Source of the DNA: Cristatella mucedo
Taxonomy: Eukaryota > Bryozoa > Phylactolaemata > Cristatellidae
Assembly (NCBI GenBank): GCA_009760855.2
Contig: WPIO01000060.1
Coordinates: 2,517,501-2,581,500, forward strand
Length of the DNA: 64,000 nt
Reading direction: 5' to 3'
Shown: piece after piece, positions 11,717 through 24,194 of the stretch
How positions within the stretch are numbered: the stretch's first letter is position 1
Layout of the letters: every line of letters starts with the position of its first letter
The notes under the pieces: generated by a model
Told to the model about the DNA's origin: nothing
Seen by the model: only the letters and a program-made list of their open reading frames with translations
Databases searched by the model: none
Position numbers and translations under genes: made by a program

Positions 11717-11799
11717 CGAGCTGGAGAGTGTGAGAGACGGAGAGCGATCGAGAGAGAGATACAAATAGTGAATAGGAGACTGACTGAGCCAGAGAGTAA

Positions 11800-13065
11800 A
11801 AAGAGATCACTTGCTCAGCAAAGTAATAGCAAAGCGAAAATCGCAGCAGATTTTGAAAGCTTTTGGTGCTTTTCAAATGACTCGAAGCAACCACGAGCTC
11901 ATAGCACAAGACAAGAGGCTGCGTCACAACAGACCTAGTCGCAGGCTGACGATGCCATCAATGACTCACCAGCTTCAGCTACTCTGCAGCTCAAGAGAGT
12001 GAAACAGCAGCAGGCCGCAGCAAGTACGACCATCCTAGCTGTGGCCACCTCTAAGCAACTGAGGTATATAATGACCGACTACCCTCGGGTGGCTTCAGCG
12101 TGCGAATGTTAGCGGGCTGCAGAAAGCGACGCCCCGCTCCAGCTTTCGCTCGTCGTCGCTAGTGCATCCAGGCACCGCCTACAACTCTCGGCTCTCACAG
12201 TAGCAATTCTGAGAGTTCTTTGTTCGTGCTCCTTTCTGCTTTCGCGGGCTGCTGAATTGCCTTCACCAGAGCACACCGTTCGACGAGCGGCCTTTCACAT
12301 GCAGTCTGCAGCGAGGACAGCTGAAAATGAAAGGTACAGCTGATAGATACACAGTGTCTGCGAGCGGCTGCGGAAATGGCACCGCTGCTGTGCCCACAAG
12401 CCACTCGCCAGCCTTTCTATTTGGAGGCGGTCGACTCTGGGCATTGGATCGCTCAGTCGATGCGCGGTGGACGTCCTCGGCGGAAGCGGAAGCGACGACA
12501 CTGAGCCAACTCCACCTGAGCATACGAAAGCATTGACCGCACGAGCGAGCAAACAGGCTAACAAAGAAGGTGCCGCTGCAGAACGGACGACTGCAAAGCA
12601 GGAGGGGGCGTGTCGGGGCGAGGTGTGCGAAAAGACTCGGCGCTCCGGCTTTTGGCCGCTCGCATTCTCACCACGAACGAAGTGTCGCTGTAGCGTTTCG
12701 TACATATCTTTTAATGGCAGAGTAAAACAAAAAAATTTCTGTCTTGTAGCATTGCCCATACAGGGATAGGGAGCGTTTCCGTATGATTAGTAGTAGCAAG
12801 CTGAGAAAACTTATCTCTCCTCATCGCCAGAGGGAGTAGCCGTGACTCTGACAGCAGAAGGGAGGACGCAGCGTTAATTCCGTCTTGCGACGGCTCAGTT
12901 GCGACCCCATCCGAGCACCATCGACTACATGAAGCACTGCAGGCTCTCAGTCATCCAGACATCCGTCTCTCGGCAGATGCGCCTGAATATGGCTAAATTT
13001 TGATGACCTGTCTCTAATTACGTTCAGATGAGCCTCTTTAAGAGGCAGTAGTAATTATAACAATA
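11800..13065. other. Triplicated unrecognised block (possible LTR-element remnant)
   Basis: Homologous to 24420-25680 and 49480-51115. It contains TGTTAGCGGGC near 12108, an AAATAAA-like run followed by TTCTGTCTTGTAGCATTGCC near 12740, CCCATACA, then TATGATTAGTAGTAGCA. In the sister copies the last reads TATGATTGGTGGCAGC, which resembles a reverse-transcriptase primer-binding site. A minus frame, YLSAVPFIFSCP.CRL..KGRS.NGVLW, is shared by all three copies. The LTR interpretation is tentative. Confidence 0.35.
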
Positions 13066-13775
13066 ATACACTTGATAAAGCACTCCCAGAGAGAACTGAA
13101 TCTCTTTCTAGGCGCTTTAAATTTCCAGCAACGACAAAATCAATTGAATGGTGAGTAATATCATCGTAAACTGCCGGATTCTGAAAAGCGGGTGGTACAA
13201 TGCTTGGCTTAGTGGGTGAGTAGATCTGAGAGATAGGCTGGAACAGTTAAGTGACCTAAAAGTGAGTGACTAAACCTTGAAGTCGATACGTTGTTTGACT
13301 TTTAACCAGTGCATGTCGGCGAGAAGTGGTGTGATGTGGCAATTACGATGCTAACGACAGACAAGCCTCGCTGCAGAGTTTTGCACCAGCTGTAAGCCCC
13401 TGATGGCGCATGCTGGTAGGCCAACAAGCAGTGAGTTACATAATCAAGACGGTATGTAGCAAATGCATAGACCAACTTAGACGCGGTATCCTAATCTAAA
13501 TAAGCCCAAATTTGAACTAGGTTATGTAGCTCTAAATAGTAGGCAGACTTGATTGTGAAGCTGATGTGGTCGTCTAACGAAAAGTCACTTTGGAACATGG
13601 TACCTAAATTGTGAGCTGATTCAATAGGAGATATGCTGGCAGAGCCAAGTTTTAGCGTTAAACTGTCCAATTTATGAATAACTTTAGGTTTGCCCACAAC
13701 TAATAAGTTAATTTTAAAGTCGTTTAGGTTAAGAAGGTTATCATCATTTAGTTTAAGGCAGTCAGCTCTACGGAC
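13066..13775 (-). mobile_element. LINE-A 3' fragment, minus strand
   Basis: Starts with the reverse 3' terminus (CACTTGATAAAGCACTC) and extends into LKLNDD and the GKPKVIHKLDSLTLKLGSASISPIESAHNLG region. The homologues at 25.7 and 51.1 kb share the insertion site, so the insertion predates the triplication. Confidence 0.8.
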
Positions 13776-14772
13776 AAATCCTCATCACGTCCTGTTTTTG
13801 AGGCAAAATTTGAAAAGCACACATGAAAACTTAAAATGACGATGGCCGGTAATTTTTGAGACACCATTTTTTGATGATAGTAGAGCGTTTTAATAACCTA
13901 AGTAGCACACATCGATTTGACGGGAAACGGTCAAAATGCACCACGAACGAGCAATCAAGCTGAGTGTTCTAACGTGGGCTTTGCCTAGAGACTAGGCCTA
14001 GAGACTAGACCTAGGGTAGTGGCGGACTTCTACTGTTCAGGTCCGATAAAAAGCGTGTCGGCTGTTTCGCCGTTCTCTACGAGCTATCGTTACCCGCTGT
14101 CTATACCTGCAGCATTAAGTCGGAGTGTATTTGACATTAGCCGCACCGTAAGACATTCTAATGCGACTTAATTATGCCGCACAGTTTAATACACAGTAGA
14201 AAAATAAGCTTAGATCAACCGTATCCCAAAAAATGGATTCTCAAGCGAAAGGAAAGTTGAGATACTGGTGTGCAGTTTTCATCATCGAAGTTCGCCAAAT
14301 GGTGCAGATGCAAGGTAGCTTCGAGGCTGCCGAGTCGAGCGGTATACTACAAGTGTATCCGCGGAAGACTGTGATTGCATCAAAAGGCAGCTGCTGAGTA
14401 GCTTTCTGCTGGGATTGAATCAGCTGAAGTCTGTGAGACTTGCAAGGAGTCGGTAGCGAGTTGCCGCAGGCAGATAGCAGCCAAGGCAGCTGTAGGCAGC
14501 TCAAAGGCAAGAGCGAGCATACCGAAGATATCATTACGAAATGGGAATGGGTAGGCAAACAGTGAGTTGCCTTAATGAGGCTGGGCATTTCAGCGACGTC
14601 CAGCAGCGACGTCCCACTGCGCCGAGATGTCCCACACCAGCCTTCGTCTCACTGCACGGATCCTCGATCACGATTAAAGCTCCGAGCGGCCACTGAACGC
14701 TACGGAACGGCTAGAATTCAAATTTTTCAAAAACACGTCCTCTCATTTATTTGATCCTGAGAGCAGAATACT
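13776..14772. other. Triplicated block with a short conserved ORF
   Basis: Homologous to 26660-27690 and 52400-53690. Apart from the short ORF described separately, I recognise nothing. AT-rich at first, then GC-balanced. Confidence 0.5.
14233..14397 (+). CDS. Short conserved ORF, unknown function
   Basis: ORF of 54 codons, ATG at 14233 and TGA at 14395. It contains KGKLRYWCAVFIIEV, MVQMQGSFEAAESS and PRKTVIASKGSC. The other two copies of the block keep the start of this peptide and extend it upstream (MQEENKLGSTLAQK and a close variant). They then diverge by a frameshift (27.25 kb) or by insertion of a LINE-B tail (53.01 kb). I recognise no family. Substitutions are not clearly concentrated at third positions, so coding status is doubtful. 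Confidence 0.25.
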   Translation: MDSQAKGKLRYWCAVFIIEVRQMVQMQGSFEAAESSGILQVYPRKTVIASKGSC

Positions 14773-15200
14773 CCCTCTCTCTCTCTCTCTCGCTCTCTCT
14801 CTCGCTCTCTCTCTCTCTCTCCCCCTCTCTCTCTCTTGCCTTCCTCTCTGTCCGTGTCCATCTATGTGTCAGTCGGTCTGTTGGACTTGTTGCAGTGGCC
14901 AGATAATCGCATATATCCCCGAGTATCATTAAAATCTGCCGCTGATGCTGAGTACTAGCAAATACAAAAGAAAAAGCAAAGGAAATAAGCAGTCCGCAAT
15001 TAGGCATAGTCACTTTAACCTTCGGAACATCTCCCTTTCGCTCTCTCTCTCTCTCTCTCACCCTCACTCTCTCTCTCTCTCTCACTCTCTCTCTCACACT
15101 CTCACACTCTCACACTCTCAATCTCTCACTCTCTCACTCTCTCACTCTCTCACTCTCTCTCTCTCACTCTCTCACTCTCTCACTCTCTCACTCTTTCTCT
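14773..15200. repeat. CT-rich microsatellite tracts
   Basis: Two CT-rich arrays (14773-14840 and 15038-15200), the second mixing CTCTCA octamer-like units. They are separated by a unique stretch with GCTGAGTACTAGCAAATAC that also occurs at 27.97 and 53.83 kb. Confidence 0.9.
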
Positions 15201-15435
15201 CTCTCCCCGCATCTCCGCCTCTCCGCCCATCCGCCTCTCCGCCCATCCGTCTCTGCGCCCATCCGTCTCTGCGCCCATCCGCCTCTATGCCAATCCGCCT
15301 CTCCGCCCATCCGCCTCTCCGCCCATCCGCCCACCCGCCCATCCGCACATCCGCCTCCCCGCCTCTCCGCCTCTCCACGTCTTCACCTGTAAGTGTCTCC
15401 GCGTCTCCGCGTCTCCGTGTCTCCGTCTCTGTCTT
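15200..15435. repeat. 16-bp minisatellite (CCGCCTCT + CCGCCCAT)
   Basis: Tandem array built of alternating 8-bp half-units, degenerating toward CGTCTCCG at the 3' end. Open frames through it (RPSASPPIR-like) are repeat artefacts. Confidence 0.88.
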
Positions 15436-15469
15436 CAAGTCCTACAGCTGCTGGCCACATAACGTCCAT

Positions 15470-15745
15470 TGAATCCTTTTGGAAACTCTACCTTCATTTG
15501 GAATGCTCCCAAAGAATTTACATCACTGCCGACTGACGTCGCGACGTTTCTTGAGTTGGCAACCTTTAAAAAGAAGCTAACAGCTCTTCAGCTCCTCTGC
15601 CTTATATTTGCTCAGTCCGTGCGAATTGTGCTCTGTGTGCTAATGGGTGCAAGAATTGCCCACGTCTAACCGATTAAAACGCTTCCTTTCCAGTACAGGT
15701 TTGCTTTTCTTAAGGATTCATGAAAATATCCAGTATTATTACAAA
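15470..15745 (+). mobile_element. LINE 3' fragment (diverged family C)
   Basis: Encodes WNAPKEFTSLPTDVATFLELATFKKKL, the usual end of an L2/CR1-like ORF. It is followed by a 3' region ending in an AAT-rich tail. It differs from LINE-A and LINE-B and resembles 18900-19640 and 20040-20300. Confidence 0.65.
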
Positions 15746-16186
15746 TAATAACAACAGCAATTATTGTATCCCGTCGTCTCCTCGTGGTTCATGTGTCTTT
15801 TACATTACTCTTCGTCACTTCCTGTCGCGTGGTTTATTACAAGGGTGCCGGTTTTCTCTCTCACTTGAGGCTCACTGCAGGCGGCGTCGGGGACCCATTC
15901 ACCGCCTCAAGGTTGCACAAGCTGTGACCTGCCTTGCGTCGAGCGCGGCCAAAGCGCGTTTAACAAAAAGGAGGCCCAAGTGAGAGGGCATCTTCCGCTC
16001 CAAGCATCTCGCACACGCAGTCAACGCCGCCATCGCCGCTGCTCTTCGCCGCTTCTTTGCGTCGCGTGACACCGCTTAGCACTTAATACAAAGGTCAACA
16101 CGTTATACTGCAGGAAATTCCCTAAAGTCGCCCGGGAAAGAGGATGAAGCCCCGCTACCGCCAGCCAAATGACCTCGGGCGGCTTC
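15746..16186. other. Unrecognised
   Basis: GC-rich in the middle with short open frames, none matching a family. Nothing supportable as a gene. Confidence 0.4.
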
Positions 16187-16930
16187 GGATAATAAAAATG
16201 CACTTGATAAAGCGCCCCCAGATAACTTAATCTCTCTAAGCGCTTTACATTTGCTGCAAAGGGAAATGCAATTGAATGGTAAGTATAATCATGCTTGAAA
16301 AACAAACAAAAGGAATAATATGGTTAGGGGTGACATGCACAGTGTCAGCGTGCAAATATGGCTAGTAGCAGCATGCTCAGTGTCAGCACGCATAAGCAGA
16401 TGAAGGACGAATCACAGGGACCCACTATATGCCATCCTAAATAGGTGTTTTTAAGTTCCTTTTAAATGTGGTCAGGTCAGGGGATGTTCAGACGCAGGTC
16501 GGGAGGGAGTTCCAGGCTTTGGGATCATACGACCTAAAAACACGGTCTCCAAAGGATTTAAGGTTTGTAGGCGTTATTTGTAGACTGTTGGATTCCGAAA
16601 AGCGGGTGGTACGATGCTTGGCCTGATGGGGTAGTATATCTGAGAGATAGGCTGGAGCCATAGAATGAAGGGACCTAAAAGTGAGCGACAAAACCTTGAA
16701 GTCAACCCGTTGCTTGACTGGTAGCCAGTGCAGGTCGGCGAGAAGTGGAGTAATGGGGCAACTGCGACGCTCACGACTGACACGCCTAGCTGCAGAGTTT
16801 TGCACCTGCTGCAATCGCCTGATCGCATATGCTGGAAGGCCATTAAGCAGTGAGTTGCAGAAGTCGTGACGCAATGTCACGAATACATGGAACAATTTGG
16901 GCGTGGTATCCTTATCTACACAAACCCGGG
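16187..16930 (-). mobile_element. LINE-A 3' fragment, minus strand
   Basis: Reverse 3' terminus at 16195 (ATGCACTTGATAAAGCGCCC), untranslated region with repeated GCATGC motifs, then a minus-strand frame containing VHPFV-like/TLRHDFCNSLLNGLP, LHWLPVKQRVDFKVLSLTF and FGDRVFRSYDPKAWNSLPTCV. One of the better-kept C-termini, 5'-truncated before the RT active site. Confidence 0.85.
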
Positions 16931-17660
16931 CTAGCGTCGAAATGTCACAGAATGACTGCAATCCCCTCTCCACTGCGACCACGCGATAGCACACATCCGA
17001 TAGCCATGGATTAAAGACCCAAAATCTGGGCTTCCCCGCCAGACGTGCGCAAGCAGCTTGACTCTGGTTCCTTAACGGATTCGGCATCGACATTTTAGAT
17101 GTGAATGATAGTTACAGCTGATTGGCCGTCGGCTGTGGCTGCGGCTTGCCTCGCCTCGCTAGCTGAGCCAATTTTGTCTTTTTCTGCTACCCAAAGTGAC
17201 AGTTTCATACATTTAACCCTTTTGGAAATGCTTTTTCTATTAAACTAACTCGTCAATACCTTTTTCATAACGGCTGCCAGAGGAAACAGACCTACCAGCT
17301 GCACTTTGCACGTTCAAGCGCTTTTTTATGGATCTAGCTGGGGAGCAAATCGTGTTTTTTTCGCTTGATTAATGGTGGTTTACGTTCATCAATGAGATAT
17401 TTTGATAGTCTGGTCGTCAGCTGACTTTAGCTTGCTATTTAATAGAAGCTAGCACACCAGCAAGCCACCGAATGAGTTTTTACGGACCAGCCATGCAACG
17501 GAGACAGTTGTTATTAATTTCTTTAACTCGGATTTTACGGGCAATATGACTGGGGTTGCAACAACAGACCGCCTAGCAATCGAGCAAGCCGTATACGCTA
17601 GACATCAAGCAAAGGCCCGCCAGTTCCTTGTAAAGCAATGGCACCGGATTATATTTCTAG
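16931..17660. other. Unrecognised
   Basis: AT-rich in its second half. No gene, repeat or transposon signature recognised. Confidence 0.4.
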
Positions 17661-18790
17661 CTTCCTTATCCAGATGGCGCACAGCTATTCTCCATTTATA
17701 CTAAACCTCTGGGGAAAGTGATTAAGGCCCATGGAATAGGATATCAATTCAATGCCGACAATACTCAGCTATATTTGTCATTCAAACAGTCGGAATCTGC
17801 TGCACCAACTGATAGACTAGATGATTGCCTTGCCGACATTCGATCCTGGATGTCGGAACACTTACTTGAAACTAAGCGAAGATAAAACCAAACTGCTGCT
17901 CATAGGACACCCTAAGCGTGTGGCTGGATTAAAAGGCTTTGCTGTTCTAATAGGTGATGCTGTTATGCGACCAATCCACGCGTGCTCAACATTTAGAAGT
18001 CATTTTCGACGGCAGCTTAAGTTTAAAAAGCTTCATTTAGAAAACTGCTTCTACAGCTAATCATCACTCCCAATCCCTTTCTAAGGGCCTGTTTTCCACA
18101 GTGGCTTGCAAACACTTTAAGTGGCTCCTTTGTTTAGTCTCGGCCAGATAATTGTAATTCTCTTTTGGCTGGGTTACCAAAAAGCAACTAGGACACTGCA
18201 GCTGTCTATGAATGTAGCTGCAAGGCTAGTTTTCAAGTCCTAAAGGTTTTACCACGTGCCTCCTTTGCTCAAAGAGCTAGGATGGCTTCGGTTGAGCAAC
18301 GGATACAATTTGTATGCTGATCCACAAGGCCCGCCACGGCTTGGCTTCTCCATACCTAGCTGAACTGCTGCACAAGTTTCAGCTTCCTCATGCCCTCTGG
18401 TCCTTTATGGACGATAAATTAGCTGGTACGTTCCTCCGCCTAATGACTGTTGGCGACATAAGCTTTATCTCTGCAGGTCCTAAGACTGTGGAACTCTCTT
18501 CCACAATTCTTACGCAATGACAACTACTCTCCTACTGCCGACTATGGCTCATCTGTTCCAGTGGTCCTGAGCTGCTACTTCCACGCTGTTCACTCACTAC
18601 CTCAACTGCTCTCCTGACTCTGCTATGCTTCCCACTTTCTCTATTTTGCGTGACAAGAACTCTGTTGGCTACCGAAAGCGTACCAAAGCTGCTTAGGCTG
18701 TGAGTGCGCTACAGAAAACTCTCTTTCGTAACCCCCAAATAGTGTTTATGACTTGCGAAGTTACAGACGGAGATACATCACTTGCCGTTC
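17661..18790 (+). mobile_element. LINE-B 3' half
   Basis: Second APE-type LINE family. RT palm remnant with NADNTQLYLSF (the canonical YADD is lost), DDCLADIRSWMS and KLLLIGHPKRVAGLKGF. The C-terminal part (LLIHKARHGLASPYLAELL in another frame) and a 3' end ending in TTACAGACGGAGATACAT follow. Frameshifts break it. Related to 38241-39560 and 62225-62650. Confidence 0.8.
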
Positions 18791-18899
18791 CATTATTCAG
18801 CCGCACTTGTGCTTTAATCTCTCCCTACTTCCCAGCACGTTTAGCTCTCTCATTTCCCATGCTGCTTGTATTGGACATTCGTCGTTGAATGATAACACT

Positions 18900-19640
18900 C
18901 CTTTTTAAGTTCACTGACGATACAAAAAATTTAACAAGTTATAGGTTTAGCTAATGTTACTCAAAAATTGGACAAACTAGCTTTCAAGATCACCATCACC
19001 TTCACCCTTAGATATGGATACCTGGGCCAGTGTTGATTCATGAGCTTGTGACATTACGTCTAGGCCTCTGTAACTTATCAATTGTTGTAAAGGGCTCAGC
19101 TGCTAAGAAAAAGCTCTGCAGCAAGGCTGAACTATTATGAGCGTTGCATTTGCCACATTACATCACTGCTCGCCAACCAGCACTGGCTCCCAATCGAGAA
19201 GCATTAAGACTTTTAGCTTTCTCACTCACTTTTCTGCCCCTTCATTCTCTGGTGTAGCCTGCGCATCAGAACTATTGTAATAAGCAGCAATTTTATTTCC
19301 CAAACAGGCATCGTGCCACTGCTTTTTCCGCCGTCTCATGTCGTTAAGCTATTCCTCGAACCAACCTAAACACTCTTGGAGACCGTGCCTTTAGCTCGCT
19401 TGCTCGCCTGACGCCAGTAGCTCACCTAGCCTTTCTTTACGACAACTAATGACCTTTCGAGATTTAATACGAAGTAAAGCACGTACCGCTTGCCAAATTA
19501 GTTGCTGGGTCCGTATGAATTGTCCTTCGTGTAATTATACGCGTGAAAACTGTAATGGTATCACTCAGCAAATGTCAGGATTCAGATACAGCATACCGAT
19601 GTAAAGTGCCTGGTTATAGCTGTAGGTATCTTAGCGCGCT
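18900..19640 (+). mobile_element. Diverged LINE 3' fragment
   Basis: Retains the general L2/CR1-like C-terminal pattern at DNA level: a TTGTGACATTACGTCTAGGC segment (cf. FVTSRLDFC), the CACTGGCTCCCA (HWLP) box and the GGAGACCGTGCCTTTAGCTC box. It is more diverged than LINE-A. It ends in a region with AAAGTGCCTGGTTATAGC and TATTATTACTAATAA. Confidence 0.6.
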
Positions 19641-20039
19641 ATCTCAAGTCTTATTATTACTAATAAGGTTATCGTCTATGTCGGCGCACGACCTGCGGCT
19701 AATCAGTGGTTGGTCCCCATGACAGTGAATGCTGAAATTCCTTCTGCGTACCTTTAGTTCTATATGCTCCAAAGCGTCGAACTACATTGCATCCTGGCGG
19801 CCCATTTATTTTATCTGTGTGCTTTGCCTACCCGTACACGTCGGACAGAGTGCGAGGGTCAAACTAACAAGTGGTCGTGAGGGTTTTGTGTGTTTTTGCA
19901 TACTTTTCGTAGCATTTCAACGGTGTCTTTTTTCACGCTTTCTGTAACACAATACCCTGCTATCCGTTAGTTATTGGCTATTTCTTCTCTTGCAGGGAAC
20001 TGTAAATCGCCTAAGTAGTGAATCAGTTATCTTATGGTG

Positions 20040-20300
20040 CTATACCGAAGACATTATTACATTACTATTAATATTAATTTACTCACAAATGACGTCGCGA
20101 TATTCTTGAATTTTCGACATTTAAATGAAATCTCAAAACGCACATGTACCTCAGAGAATTGCCTCGGTCCGTGTGCATTATCCTTGCATGGGTATGCCGG
20201 CCTGCACTGTGCATATTATTATTATAGTGACGAGATATGCTTCTTTTGCAGAATATGTAGAATGATTAGTTAGGGATATATTCACTTAAAGTGAAATTCG
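20040..20300 (+). mobile_element. LINE 3' terminal fragment (family C-like)
   Basis: Matches the end of the 15.5-kb fragment in the order TTTAAATGAAATCTC, TCGGTCCGTGTGCATT, CATTATTATTAT. Only the last coding residues and the 3' region remain. Confidence 0.5.
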
Positions 20301-23284
20301 AACTTCTTAATATTACCATTTATGTTACCATTATTATACTTATAAAAAATATCTTCCATCGGCAGTGAATCTGAATCTTGGTTTGTAGGAAATAGAGACA
20401 GATTTAGGCAGAGCAGGGGCTACGTATGAGCACAATTGGCAAGGTGGATGAGTAAAATGAGAGGGAAGAAGTAGGAATAAAATGGCAGTGATTTTAAAAC
20501 GACGTGCCTGAGCCTGATCATCAAACCGGTCCGAAATGGGATCGAAATTGGGATCGCTGCCAAGAGTCAGTCCAAGGCAGCTAGCTGCAGCACAGGCTGA
20601 GAATGGCTGGAGCGGATTTCGCTGCCGATTTTATCACGGTCGTCAACATTATCCAGCTATCAAATGACTAAACCAGCTGTCTGGACTTATTCAACGTTCA
20701 AGCTCTTGCATCGGTGGCTGTCTGCGAGCGCTTCTAGTGTGAGCGAAATCGGGGCACGTGGAGGGGTGCGAGGGCGAGCGGCACGTGGAGGGGCAAGCTG
20801 TGGGGCACACGCTACGTGCCTACTGAGATGCATCGCTCAGGCGTGCACTGTTGCACAACCTCGGCTGCCTGCTGCACCTCCGGGGCAGACTGCAGTCTGA
20901 CCTATCGCGTAATCTCGGCAATTACGAGGCCATGAATCCACCGTCGACAGCATTTCGCCTTTCTTCTTCGGCAAGCTGTTGCCACAGAGATCCGTTTCGG
21001 GCCTTTCGTTTTCTTCAGCCTCTCTCCCCCATTCCTGCCACGCCCCCACCATTACTGCCGTGCTCAGTCCCACCTGGCAGCCCAGCTGACTGTACTTTTG
21101 CATAAGCCCCCACCACTTTTTTTGTAAACCTGACTACTTGCAAAATACCAACGGACTCGATGTCAATATCATATCCATCAGATCCGTCCAATATATCCGT
21201 CCAATGTATCCTTCCAATAATCAATCCAGCTCTATGACAGCTGTTAGAAACGAGAGCACCCACGAGGTGTTGGCGCGAAGCGATTTTTTAAAGAGTACTT
21301 GGCACCTAGCGAAGCGTCGATCGGACGGACGCATGAATTCTAAAGTGGTACAACGTTCAGTTTGTTGCACATATTGAGCGGTACTGAGGCCTGAGCTGTC
21401 CGCAATCATCGCTCTCTTCGAACTTGCTTCAAGGTGGCAGAAATGTTTTTTTTTGCTGCAGAGAAATTTCGCAAAATTTGCATACACATTGTGCACACAT
21501 TAAGGAATTCATTTACAAGATCAAACCAGGCTCAGCGTAGTGGTGCAACGCGGGGAGTGCATTCTATTTAAACGTTGCACTGTATTGAGCGTTGCGAGTT
21601 GCTTTGTGGGCACTCCTGCGTTCTGTGGCAGCACGACGATGAATGGCGATGCCCCCCACAGAGGTGTAGCCGTAGTTACAACGGCTGTATTGTACGCAGA
21701 CGAAGTAGCAGGCGACGCACGCGGGCGTACATCCTTAAAGTAGCCGGCGGGTGGGCTGCTCCGGAGTGCGTTGTGTGAAAAGAGGGAGGGCGAGTGTGCA
21801 GCGTGCGAACAGGTTGATGCACAAGGAACACGTCAAAATGCATGGCAAGGCTGCGGTCATGTGCCGGCATGGAGCACGCCCGTTGGGCGATCGGAACTTC
21901 GGCTAGGGAGGGGGCGGCATAACCACGTGACAACGTGGTATCGAGCTATGATGTTCGGTGAATCTACTCTCCTGAAAAATGCCGGTTTGATTGGGCTCCC
22001 ATCGTTGCAGGACACCCGACTCTACTGCCGAGTATCGGTCAAAAGTTTAAATTGCGCGGGTCCGAGAGCACGACGACGTTGCGACCGTGGGAGGCACCTG
22101 TCACAGCGGTGGAAAATTTAAATCGAACGACCGTCGCAAGCAATCCAGGCGGCGCCGAGGTCGCTTGCTGTCCGAGGGTGGTAAAGGCCGCAGCATCGAG
22201 CTGAAGCTCGATCACGTGCTCATAATCGCGGCGAAATTAGAGCGCTCGAACGTGTCGGCTTGGCTCTGATGCCGTTGAAGCCGCGTTTGCTTAACGTCCG
22301 CTTAGTTTCCTTTTCGTGAGGAAGCCTTATGCACGGCGCTTTCTCCCTCTTATATACCCTGGTCGATAGAGCAAGCCACCACCAGGGGTGCTGCAGTCGA
22401 TTGCAGTGAATTGCAGTAGAACGTGCTCGGGCGTGCCAATCAGAGGAAATTTCACCAGTGCACTCGAACCATGGCTTACTTTATTGTGCAATCAAACTTG
22501 GAGCTTCGAGCAGCTGATTTTTGAGGATTTGCATGCGGCTGACTAAACTGAATTTCGCTAGTGGCTAGTGTCTTTGCTGCGAACTTGCATGGATACCTGC
22601 ATCTGCGACGGCACGAAAACCGGTAGGTCATCGCTATGACGACTGTGTGCTTCAACACTGACACGAAACTTGAGCTTCCCGCCGCCGCCAAAGATTTTTC
22701 GTCGGTTTTTGCTTTAATAGAGCAGACTGTGGCAGACTGCTGTAATTCGTTGACACCGTCCACTTCCACCGAACGCTGGCCTCTAGCTGCGTGCGGTCGG
22801 CGGCCAGGCTCGGCGGGAGCAATGCTCTCACCCGAATCGATGTGGCCGCTCCGGCAGCCCAAGCTAATCCCCCGGGCGTCTGGTGTCCGAAGCTCAGAAG
22901 GGGAGTGCGAAGCGGCGAAGCCCGAAACCTAAGGGAGCATCGTGCGCAATCGAAAGCATTGTGCACCTGAGGGAGCATCGTGCACGAGTGACTTAAATTC
23001 GCGACGCTTGGGAACGTCTAGCTAGGGAGACGGGGCGAAGGAAAGGTGCTGGCATCGAGCGTACGGCACGGACCACACAGGTTCTGGAGAAGACTGCATT
23101 AGTCCTGACGAATGTTTGTGATTCTAATACTGGTTTTTCTGACCGCCGTTTAACTAGGTTCGATAATCGAAGTGACTGCAGACTGTAGACGAGTAGACGG
23201 TCAGCAGCGGCAGCAGCGAAGTTCATGTCCACGCCCAGCATCCAGGACTCAGAATCCAGCGGCCAATCTCTACTGAGCCACCTA
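20301..23284. other. Unique region without recognisable genes
   Basis: The longest stretch with no transposon I can name. It is GC-rich between 20.7 and 23.2 kb, with several frames of 80-130 codons on both strands (e.g. 21771-22121 plus, 22476-22862 minus). None shows a known motif, a paired paralogue in the window or a convincing splice frame. Multi-exon host gene parts could hide here, but I cannot support one. Confidence 0.35.
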
Positions 23285-24030
23285 GCTCTGCCCTACTCGA
23301 TACGGATAACACCTCAAAGTTGGTCCGTGCAGTTGTGACATCCCTTCTTGACTTGTGTAACTTACTGCTTGCTGGCCTACCGGCTTATACAATCACACAC
23401 TTTCAGCTGCTGTAGAACTCTGCCAGCTAGGCTTGTTTGTCGTGAGCTTCGCAGTAGCCACGTCAAACCACTTCTCGCCGACCTGCACTGGCTACCAGTC
23501 ATGCAAAGGATCGAATTCGAGGTTTTGTCACACACTTTTAGGTCTCTTCATTCTTTGGCTCCAGCATATCTCTCAAATCTACTCACTTACCAAGCATAGT
23601 ACCGCCCGCTTTTCAAAATTTAACAGTTTACCGATAGCTCGTGCAAACCTCAAATCCTTTGGATAACGTGCATGAATTTCGTATGCTCCCAAAGCCTGGA
23701 ACTCACTACCGACTTGCGTCAGAACATCCCCTGACATGATCACATTAAACAGAACTTTAAAACACACCTCTTTGGAAAAGCATACAGTGGGTCCCTTTGA
23801 TTTCTCTTTGATGTGCTTGTGCTCACTGACACTGTGCATGCTGCCACAAACCAACTTGCATGCTGACCCTGTGCATGTCACCCTAACCATGTTATTCACG
23901 TTGTTTATCAAGGATGATATGACTCACCATTCAATCGAGTTTCCCTTTGCAGCAAATGTAAAGTGCCTTCAAAGAGATTGAGTTCTCTGATCGGGCATTA
24001 TCAAAACCATTATTATTATTAGTTTGCAGA
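23285..24030 (+). mobile_element. LINE-A 3' fragment
   Basis: C-terminal LINE-A region plus 3' end. It shares diagnostic differences with the 48.2-kb copy (CTTGTGTAACTTACTG, GGCTTAT.CAATCAC, CACGTCAAACCAC). These two are therefore each other's closest relatives, which ties the 23-kb and 48-kb blocks together. Confidence 0.82.
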
Positions 24031-24194
24031 AATTTGAAGGTTTTACTCTGAGCTTCCGACAGTGCAGGACTCACCCCACGTATTCTAGAATAAGGGTGGT
24101 GTCTTCGCATTGGTTCTCTCTCTCTCTCTCTCTCGCACACGTTCTTTCAAGTGTCACATGCCAACGAAATTATTCTGCTCATACAGCAGTTGCA

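Larger units (their letters stand above)
7990..12225 (+). repeat. Tandem duplication, unit about 2.1 kb
   Basis: Unit 1 runs from about 7990 to 10165 and unit 2 from about 10165 to 12225. Both begin with TATGATAA and AAGTATAAG..GGTTA..TGC.GCT, then TCTTTGCACATCTCA, then an unrecognised 400-bp stretch. A plus-strand LINE-A 3' end, a GA tract and the block ending GAGAGTTCTTTGT follow. The junction falls just after that motif. The third and fourth homologues (23.3 and 47.8 kb) are single. Confidence 0.7.

Noticed and set aside
14945-15472. Ser/Leu/His-rich frame of 175 codons
   Set aside because: Lies entirely in CT and 16-bp repeats.
20301-23284. Several 80-130 codon frames as exons
   Set aside because: No motif, no paralogue in the window and no consistent splice borders; reported only as an unrecognised region.
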